Position numbers and translations under genes: made by a program
Assembly (NCBI GenBank): GCA_002471345.1
Contig: DKPS01000223.1
Span: 1,971-41,066 of the forward strand
Direction: 5' to 3'
DNA length: 39,096 nt
Source: Saprospiraceae bacterium UBA7328
GTDB taxonomy: Bacteria; Bacteroidota; Bacteroidia; Chitinophagales; Saprospiraceae
Part shown: one piece after another, positions 33,271-39,096 of the stretch
Layout of the letters: each line of letters begins with the position of its first letter
Numbering within the stretch: the first letter of the stretch is position 1
Notes under the pieces: generated by a model
What the model saw: the letters and a program-made list of their open reading frames with translations, nothing else
Database searches by the model: none
What the model was told of the DNA's origin: nothing

Positions 33271-34460
33271 GGATGAAAGTTCTTTACCTCATTCTATTGA
33301 TCTCGTTTAGTTACTCAGTGCAAGGACAAATAAATGGAGATGCTTTTATAAAAAACAGTATAGATGGATTAGAATTGACAACTCAAAGAGATTTAGAATC
33401 AATACAACCATCCCTCATTGAAGAACTAGATTTTAGAACAGAGTCCAGAGATTTTGACCCTAATAAACAAGAATATACCTTCAGAGTAAAGCCAAGCACT
33501 CCAAAAAAAATAAAGGCACAAAAAGAATTAGCCGAGCATATTCTAAATGAACCTGATTTTGCAATTGAAGAATGGAGATGTGATATAAATCAGAGTGCTC
33601 ATGAGTCATGGATAGACCTTTACATTAAGTCTATTGAAATAGAGAAGTATGAGAATATCGTCTCAATATATGACGATAAGAAAATTGTTCAGGATCGACT
33701 TGAGTCCGCTCTAACTTTTGATTTTAATGAAAAAGTAAAGTTAGAACGAGATAGGAGTGAAGCTTTGTTTTTTATTGAAAAAACTAAATTGGATCTGAAG
33801 ACCATATCAAAGGATTACGGTTTTGATGAAGATGTCGATTTTAGTTTTAAAAACTTCATAAGAATTGATCAAATTAAGAATCAAATATTAGGTCAGAAAG
33901 AAATGGAATCGAGTCTTTCTGAAGATGCTTATGAGCAAGAACTCATTAAAAAAGAAATTGACCTCGAAGAAGCTGAAAATAAACAATTTATTGATTTTGC
34001 TCAGGTAAGATATCAAGGGCCCCATGTCAATTCACTGGATGAGAGGGTATCTATAGGTTTAGCATTCACATTGAATACATTTGGCACTAAGAACCTGAAA
34101 ATTAGGGAATTAGGATTAGAATTAGAAAGATTAACGAATAAGGTCAAAAGGGAAGAATTAGAAAGTTATAATGAACTTTCTTCATTGAAGTTGGAAATTC
34201 TTAGGGATATTGAAGCTTTAAATAAATATCAAGTTATCCATCAAAAAGAGAAGGAGAGATTAGAAAAGATAAGTGAAATGATAGTTAACAAAGATGGAAG
34301 TGATCCTCAAAGTTTATTAAGTATTAAAGAAAGAATCGTCCGTATAGAGATTGAAGAAATAGGTATGAAGGAGAATATCTATTTTGATTTTCTGGATTTC
34401 AAAAGGAAAAGTGGTGACATGTGTTTGCTAGAAAGAAATTTACTTCATTTCCAACCATAA
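33267..34460 (+). CDS. TolC-like outer-membrane partner, divergent
   Basis: The 397-residue protein has a signal peptide (1-20, ending VQGQ) and is strongly helical and charged, with long heptad-like stretches at about 120-180 and 215-350, interrupted by a strand-rich piece RVSIGLAFTLNTFGTKNLKI (about 260-280). Helix-strand-helix duplication is the pattern of TolC/OEP proteins, although it is shorter and more divergent than usual. Assignment rests partly on operon position after a HlyD-like adaptor. The end converges with the next gene at only four bases. Confidence 0.6.
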   Translation: MRMKVLYLILLISFSYSVQGQINGDAFIKNSIDGLELTTQRDLESIQPSLIEELDFRTESRDFDPNKQEYTFRVKPSTPKKIKAQKELAEHILNEPDFAIEEWRCDINQSAHESWIDLYIKSIEIEKYENIVSIYDDKKIVQDRLESALTFDFNEKVKLERDRSEALFFIEKTKLDLKTISKDYGFDEDVDFSFKNFIRIDQIKNQILGQKEMESSLSEDAYEQELIKKEIDLEEAENKQFIDFAQVRYQGPHVNSLDERVSIGLAFTLNTFGTKNLKIRELGLELERLTNKVKREELESYNELSSLKLEILRDIEALNKYQVIHQKEKERLEKISEMIVNKDGSDPQSLLSIKERIVRIEIEEIGMKENIYFDFLDFKRKSGDMCLLERNLLHFQP

Positions 34461-34464
34461 CCAA

Positions 34465-35733
34465 TCAAATTCCATCCTCTACTTGAATTTTAATGGGGAC
34501 ATTGTATTCACCTAAAAACTCTTGCTTAGACATTCTCAATCCTTGAGGAGAATAATCACCAATATAGTTTTGAGCTTCTACAGGTGTGAAGTCAACGTCA
34601 ATGGTATCAAAAATCGGGACATCTGTAATTTGAACGGAGAAATCTGGATTTGCTAGCATGTGTCTGAATAAGATTAGACCTTTTTTATGTGGCATATTCC
34701 ATTCCATGAAATTGAACCCTAAGTCTTTTGATCGCTCTTCAATGTCATGATCAGAGCTGGCTAATACAATATTAGCAAAACCGTTTTCATCTAGTAAAAT
34801 GTCTTCGTCTTTTAGGCCATTAAAATTGTATGTAGCTGAATTTCCAAGATTGAATGACCAGTATCTTACCTCCGTCTGATTGATATTTTCTGGCCCTGTC
34901 GTATAAGTCGGAGCTTTTATTTTGAACAAATAGACTTCATTGTCTTGTTTGGTAATAGCGGCCATAAGATATTGATTGTCATTGTTTTCTATATATCCTC
35001 TTTTGTCTACAGCATGAAAAGGGATTGTTTTATGTTGGCTCGATTTAAAAGCATCAAGAGGGGCATTTTTTTCGGTTTGGTAGAGTTTTTCCAGTCTTTT
35101 TACCATGGATGGTAATGATCTTTTTCGTACAATGGATCTCAGATCTAAAGGGCGTGGAAGATGAGTGGGTTCAAACTCATTTTCATTCAATTTAATAGCT
35201 TGAACAGTGGGGAAGTCTACGCCTCCAAAATCGTCAATATTGAAATCGTAAAGCCTGATTACCACTAGTAAAGTTCTGATGTCATTTTCGAAGCCAAGGG
35301 AGTTGTTTAAGTCTGATTTTACGTATTTATTGGGGATTAAATGAACCGTAAAATCTTCACCAGTTTCTAATCCAGTGGGGTTGGGTTCGAATGGATTGGG
35401 CTTCCCAGAATCACTTTCTATTTGATAATCAATAATTGATCCTTGGGTGGCTTTATTCCTTATGTCATATACATTAAAACTCATGTATCGAGTGCTTGGA
35501 AATTTTCCTTTGATTCTTAATCCAATGTTCTTACTTGGGCGTATAAAAGTGTATGAATAGTAGTTTGCAAATTCGTCAGGTAAGATTCCTACCGTCGTAT
35601 CTCTACCTATGTGGGGTGTCCAAATTTCATTAGTAGGTTCAGTTGGAGTAGAATAGAAGTAATACTTGACAAATATGCCTCCTCCAACTATTAGAACGGC
35701 AAGAATGATTGATATAATTTTCAAAATTCGCAT
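34465..35733 (-). CDS. membrane-anchored protein of unknown function
   Basis: The 422-residue protein has an N-terminal membrane anchor (about 4-27) followed by a beta-rich extracytoplasmic region. Segments such as RYMSFNVYDIRNKATQGSII and VRYWSFNLGNSATYNFNG recall the beta-sandwich domains of DUF1254/DUF1214 proteins, which act on or bind small molecules, but I cannot assign it firmly. No catalytic motif is obvious. It is on the opposite strand from the HlyD/TolC operon, so it is not part of it. Confidence 0.55.
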   Translation of the reverse strand: MRILKIISIILAVLIVGGGIFVKYYFYSTPTEPTNEIWTPHIGRDTTVGILPDEFANYYSYTFIRPSKNIGLRIKGKFPSTRYMSFNVYDIRNKATQGSIIDYQIESDSGKPNPFEPNPTGLETGEDFTVHLIPNKYVKSDLNNSLGFENDIRTLLVVIRLYDFNIDDFGGVDFPTVQAIKLNENEFEPTHLPRPLDLRSIVRKRSLPSMVKRLEKLYQTEKNAPLDAFKSSQHKTIPFHAVDKRGYIENNDNQYLMAAITKQDNEVYLFKIKAPTYTTGPENINQTEVRYWSFNLGNSATYNFNGLKDEDILLDENGFANIVLASSDHDIEERSKDLGFNFMEWNMPHKKGLILFRHMLANPDFSVQITDVPIFDTIDVDFTPVEAQNYIGDYSPQGLRMSKQEFLGEYNVPIKIQVEDGI

Positions 35734-35873
35734 TGCGCAAAGTATTGATTATCAGAATACTATTTATCAGCCTATTTTAATAAAAAGAAGAATTATACAA
35801 TAATCTGAGGAAGAAAATTCGTTTTCTCGCTACTCACCTTGCTGTCTCTTTTTCACAACCAAATATTATCACC

Positions 35874-36686
35874 ATGAACAGATTGCTTATTATTTGGCTT
35901 TTTATTGGCCATAACTTTTCACTATTGTCCCAAATGCCAACATACAATGATGATACCTATAATGCATACCAAATGCTAGGAGAATCGATGATTGGAAAGC
36001 ATATGGTCACTGCTGATGCTTTAAATGTAAGATCAACGGCATCATCTAAAGCGAAAATCATTGACAAAATGAAAGAGGGCACAGTGATTAACATTACAAA
36101 AGTTAATGAATATGAAGAATATTGTGAGATTATTTATGCTTACCATAATAATCTTCGTAAAGGATTTGTATCCAGAAACTATTTATCAGGACTTTTTATT
36201 ACAGATGAAAATTTCAAGGGGTATATGAAAATAGATAATGTAGAACAAAATGGTCTTTTGCAACATCGGATGAAACTCGTTGAAATTACTCCTTTAGGTA
36301 GAAGAGAAATATATGATAAGACTATGCATCCAAGAGGATGGGTAGCACTTGATATTTTGAAGCCTGAAGGTGTTGACAATCTAGAAAGAGTGATCAAGAT
36401 TTCATCTGATGATGAAGACTCTTGTTCAGGCTTTCAATCAGTATCACACTTGATTCAGGGACCTATATATACAAGTTCACTTCCAGACTTTAGTTATCTA
36501 GAAGAAGATATGAAAGGAGATTCACTTTTTGAATTACAGTTCCCCACGGATGCATTGGGAGAACCTAATAAATTTGTAATAGTCAAAGGATCGGCTATTG
36601 AATTTGAAAAAGGAAATTACTCAAATGCAAAAAAAGTTATGAGTTTGGACTGGGATGGGAGGCGTCTAAATCATCTGAACAATTAA
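35874..36686 (+). CDS. secreted SH3b-domain protein
   Basis: The 270-residue protein has a signal peptide (1 to about 20) and one bacterial SH3 domain (about 43-107: VTADALNVRSTASSKAKIID and RKGFVSRNYLSG). The remaining 160 residues are not recognised and may bind or position a partner, with KGSAIEFEKGNYSNAKKVMS near the end. SH3b domains often bind cell-wall peptides, so a periplasmic or surface role is likely. No hydrolase domain is present. Confidence 0.7.
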   Translation: MNRLLIIWLFIGHNFSLLSQMPTYNDDTYNAYQMLGESMIGKHMVTADALNVRSTASSKAKIIDKMKEGTVINITKVNEYEEYCEIIYAYHNNLRKGFVSRNYLSGLFITDENFKGYMKIDNVEQNGLLQHRMKLVEITPLGRREIYDKTMHPRGWVALDILKPEGVDNLERVIKISSDDEDSCSGFQSVSHLIQGPIYTSSLPDFSYLEEDMKGDSLFELQFPTDALGEPNKFVIVKGSAIEFEKGNYSNAKKVMSLDWDGRRLNHLNN

Positions 36687-36752
36687 ACTGTACTACAAAT
36701 GTTCATTCTTCAGGTCTTTTTATATAGAATGAGATTTGTGGAATGTGCAGTT
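36686..36752. terminator. long imperfect inverted repeat between convergent genes
   Basis: AACTG/CAGTT, ACAAAT/ATTTGT and CATTCT/AGAATG pair in register (36686-36709 with 36726-36752), with small internal loops. It lies between two genes that end towards each other and may serve as a bidirectional terminator. Confidence 0.45.
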
Positions 36753-36779
36753 CCAATTGTAGAAGATGCTCTATGTATT

Positions 36780-37397
36780 TTAACGTATGACCTCTTCTAT
36801 ACTCATACCAAGCATGTGCCCCATGTCGTCTTGTTTAGTCTGTAAGTACTTTAGATTTTCGACACATGGAGGAATGATTATTTCTTCTCTTTTGACTATG
36901 TCAATGGCCGTGGACTTAAAGGCATGTACTTTGGAAGGATTGTTAGTCATGAGCATAATACTTTTCACCCCTAGATCTGAGAGTATATTTATGGCTATTT
37001 CAAAATCTCTTTCATCTATTGGAAATCCTAGAGCAGTGTTTGCTTCTCTAGTATCCAGACCATCATCTTGAAGGTTATATGCTTTAAGTTTATTAACTAT
37101 CCCTATTCCTCTTCCTTCTTGCCTTAAATAGATTAGCACTCCACCTTCATCGGCAATTCTTTTTAGGCTTTGATCAAGTTGCTTACCGCAGTCACACCTC
37201 TTAGAGCCGAATAGATCACCTGTGATACATTCCGAATGGACTCTTACTAAAATGGGATTGGCAGAATTGAAATTTTTACTCACCATTGCAATATGAGGTG
37301 AATAATCACCTTTATCACTTTCATAAGTGATCATTTCAAATGACCCATGATCAGTAGGAATCTTTGCTGATTCTAATCTGCGCAATTCTTCTTTCAT
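36780..37397 (-). CDS. ribA: GTP cyclohydrolase II
   Basis: The 205-residue protein is the stand-alone form of RibA, which opens GTP to the first riboflavin pathway intermediate in the cytoplasm. All key elements are visible: zinc ligands Cys57, Cys68 and Cys70 in HSECITGDLFGSKRCDC, the GTP-binding RQEGRGIG (92-99), KAYNLQDDGLDT with the catalytic Tyr107, an Arg near 130 and the closing TNNPSK. Length matches the monofunctional enzyme (about 200 residues). It is not linked to other rib genes here, so it may be a separate copy from a RibBA fusion elsewhere. Confidence 0.95.
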   Translation of the reverse strand: MKEELRRLESAKIPTDHGSFEMITYESDKGDYSPHIAMVSKNFNSANPILVRVHSECITGDLFGSKRCDCGKQLDQSLKRIADEGGVLIYLRQEGRGIGIVNKLKAYNLQDDGLDTREANTALGFPIDERDFEIAINILSDLGVKSIMLMTNNPSKVHAFKSTAIDIVKREEIIIPPCVENLKYLQTKQDDMGHMLGMSIEEVIR

Positions 37398-37478
37398 CTT
37401 ATTACAAAGGACGCTTAATTAATCTTTTAAATCAGCTTCTAAGCCAATGATGAGTAATTATTTACCCATTATAATGAT

Positions 37479-38474
37479 TCATCGGCCTGTAGAAGTATAC
37501 CGTGAATTAACAATGTCTTTATCAATGTAGTTCGCACCTTTTTTACTTTTTTCTAAAAGATGCAATTGTCGAGGCGAAAGAAACATCATCGCATCCATTC
37601 CAGATCCTAATGCGCTATTTACTTTGGCTTTTTGATAATTGGTCATCGGGATAGCCTTCAGGGGAGAATGTAGTAGATAATATTTGTCTTGAATATCCTT
37701 GCGGTATTTACCAGTTTTCTTATGAGAAAACTTCCCTTTTGCCTTTACATCCGTAAACACTTGATCTGCACAATTTACTTGACCTGCTTTCGTGGCCAAT
37801 CTATCTATATCAGTTTTTGACTTATCATATTTCACTTTGACCACTTCTCGACCATGCATAAAACCTGCTTCTGTTGCTATTACTCCTTTGAGTTGAGCTA
37901 TTTCTTTTTCACCTGTCCAAAAACAAAACATACTTAAATAAAAGTCGTCACTTCCATTCTCAATGGCGCTATACTCCTCGGCAAGAAGCTTTAGATATTG
38001 GGGTGATTGATTCTTACTTTTTTTCAAAGCCTTTGACATTTCACTGATCAATAGTGCTGTGGATTTGAAGTTGCTTATTCTTGATCCTAAGAAAGACCCA
38101 TCTTTGGATATCATTCTCACTACGGGGTTATTCCAAGAGGGTTCTCCAAAGTGATCTAAGACTTCCTTGTCGTGACCTTTTTTATTGTTGTAAATAGCTA
38201 GTGGAATAAACTCATCTTCTTTAGCTTCTACAATAAGAGGATGAGACATGATCTCTTGACCATATTTTGTACAATTTCCACAACCTGGAACTTCTTGAAA
38301 CAAAATAAAGACAGGTTTGTCTTCTTTTTCAGCTTTTGTTAAAGCTTCGTCATAATTTCTCAACCAACTTACTTTCCCAAGTTCAACGGGATTGTCATCT
38401 GCATAATTATAAATCTGAGCATTCAGGCCTAACGAGATTAAAGCGCAAATCAGAAATAGAAAAATGTTTCTCAT
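37479..38474 (-). CDS. VPGUxxT-type thioredoxin-like protein with Cys, plus MsrA-like region
   Basis: The 331-residue protein has a signal peptide (1-19, ending GLNAQ) and a thioredoxin-like domain (about 30-150) with FILFQEVPGCGNC, where Cys65 takes the place of the Sec of the VPGUxxT family and Cys68 is near it. The domain continues with HPLIVEAKEDEFIPLAIYNN and EPSWNNPVVRMI. After a helical linker, residues about 178-240 (FCFWTGEKEIAQLKGV, then REVVKVKYD) resemble the start of MsrA, with Cys184 in the place of the catalytic GCFW Cys. A periplasmic redox or methionine-sulphoxide-repair role is inferred, not shown. Confidence 0.75.
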   Translation of the reverse strand: MRNIFLFLICALISLGLNAQIYNYADDNPVELGKVSWLRNYDEALTKAEKEDKPVFILFQEVPGCGNCTKYGQEIMSHPLIVEAKEDEFIPLAIYNNKKGHDKEVLDHFGEPSWNNPVVRMISKDGSFLGSRISNFKSTALLISEMSKALKKSKNQSPQYLKLLAEEYSAIENGSDDFYLSMFCFWTGEKEIAQLKGVIATEAGFMHGREVVKVKYDKSKTDIDRLATKAGQVNCADQVFTDVKAKGKFSHKKTGKYRKDIQDKYYLLHSPLKAIPMTNYQKAKVNSALGSGMDAMMFLSPRQLHLLEKSKKGANYIDKDIVNSRYTSTGR

Positions 38475-38593
38475 AAGAATTTGATTGTGTACATTAAGAA
38501 ACTGTATTTTGAGTCAAATCTTATTGGTCAAAATCTATTTCTTAACAGAAGTCTTTATAACGACCTTCAGACTTCAAACAAAAATAAATAATA

Positions 38594-39096
38594 ATGCCTC
38601 CATCACTACTTTCATTTTTACCGATTATTATAATTGTACTAATTATTATCGCTTCCGGAATTTTCATTGTGAAGCAACAGACAGCTGCCATAATTGAAAG
38701 GTTGGGTAAGTTCCATTCTGTAAGAAATTCGGGTCTGCAATTTAAGATTCCAATAATCGATAAAGTATCAGGTAGATTATCACTTAAGATTCAACAGTTA
38801 GATGTACCTGTAGAGACAAAAACGCTAGATGATGTATTCGTTGGGTTAAAAGTATCTGTACAATTTCATGTCTTAAGAAATGCCATCTATGATGCCTACT
38901 ATGAGTTGGATTTACCTCATGATCAAATTACATCTTATATTTTTGATGTAGTAAGAGCGGAGGTGCCAAAGATGAAGCTTGATGATGTATTTGTGAAAAA
39001 AGATGATATCGCAAAGGCTATAAAGTCAGAACTACAGGAGGCTATGAATACTTATGGCTATGGTATTGTGAAGGCATTGGTTACAGATATAGATCC
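38594..39096 (+). CDS. band-7/SPFH (stomatin-like) protein, 5' part (cut by window edge)
   Basis: An open frame from ATG 38594 runs off the right edge after 167 codons. It starts with a membrane anchor (FLPIIIIVLIIIASGIFIV) and the SPFH signature: KQQTAAIIERLGKFHSVRNS, then GLQFKIPIIDKVSGRLSLKI, VPVETKTLDDVFVGLKVSVQ, and later KKDDIAKAIKSELQEAM. The membrane anchor followed by the SPFH domain is the stomatin/QmcA layout. Such proteins assemble membrane platforms; a partner NfeD-type protein could lie beyond the edge. It is divergent from the thioredoxin-like gene. Confidence 0.9.
   Translation, partial: MPPSLLSFLPIIIIVLIIIASGIFIVKQQTAAIIERLGKFHSVRNSGLQFKIPIIDKVSGRLSLKIQQLDVPVETKTLDDVFVGLKVSVQFHVLRNAIYDAYYELDLPHDQITSYIFDVVRAEVPKMKLDDVFVKKDDIAKAIKSELQEAMNTYGYGIVKALVTDID

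Noticed and set aside
38485..38697. A 70-codon plus-strand frame overlapping the start of the SPFH gene
   Set aside because: It overlaps the clear SPFH reading frame from 38594 in another frame and encodes no recognisable protein.
1..39096. CRISPR arrays, rRNA and tRNA genes
   Set aside because: No regularly spaced direct repeats, and no cloverleaf or rRNA-like segments were recognised by eye; a tRNA scan was not possible.

Overview
The window comes from an AT-rich member of the Bacteroidota, probably a free-living, Cytophagales-like bacterium. Four things point there: many proteins typical of that phylum (DUF6090, VPGUxxT-type thioredoxin-like protein, very long PD40-amidohydrolase and Asp-box/VPS10 proteins, AraC regulators with a membrane-embedded N-terminus), signal peptides ending in a short A-Q style cleavage site, the lack of clear Shine-Dalgarno sequences, and several promoters of the Bacteroidota type TTG-N19-21-TAnnTTTG.

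The most notable locus is at the left edge (1-1716, all on the minus strand): a diversity-generating retroelement (DGR). In transcription order it has a secreted C-type-lectin-like (DUF1566) target gene whose last codons form a variable repeat (VR), a GC-rich mini-hairpin, an Avd-like four-helix-bundle gene, an adenine-rich template repeat (TR), a spacer hairpin, and the first 84 codons of the retron-type reverse transcriptase, which runs off the window. Aligning TR and VR by eye gives 24 substitutions at TR adenines, two at TR thymines, and one extra codon in VR. A tyrosine recombinase gene lies just upstream on the same strand.

From 3.1 to 12.5 kb there is a small zinc-ribbon protein, a 1033-residue secreted Asp-box/VPS10 propeller protein, a decaying REP-associated (RAYT) transposase with flanking inverted repeats, an FG-GAP repeat protein, membrane proteins, one gene with an apparent frameshift in a T-tract, an HxlR regulator diverging from a DinB-like gene across a palindromic operator, and the wreck of a DUF418 gene. 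From 12.5 to 27.4 kb are mostly housekeeping and transport genes: an Nramp-like transporter lacking the usual metal-binding motif, a flavin oxidoreductase, a complete TRAP transporter operon (dctQ-dctM-dctP), DUF1456, a 1091-residue PD40-amidohydrolase and a SulP anion transporter with a long C-terminal extension.

From 27.6 kb to the right edge are an SRPBCC protein, a membrane-anchored AraC regulator followed by a fatty-acid hydroxylase, an orphan Pycsar-type effector (DUF5706/PycTM) with no cyclase beside it, a tightly packed operon of DUF4956 membrane protein, HlyD-like adaptor and TolC-like outer-membrane protein with no recognisable ATPase or pump, then an SH3b protein, GTP cyclohydrolase II, a thioredoxin/MsrA-like protein of the VPGUxxT type with Cys in place of Sec, and the start of a band-7/SPFH gene that runs off the right edge.

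All family assignments are from reading motifs by eye; no database search was run.
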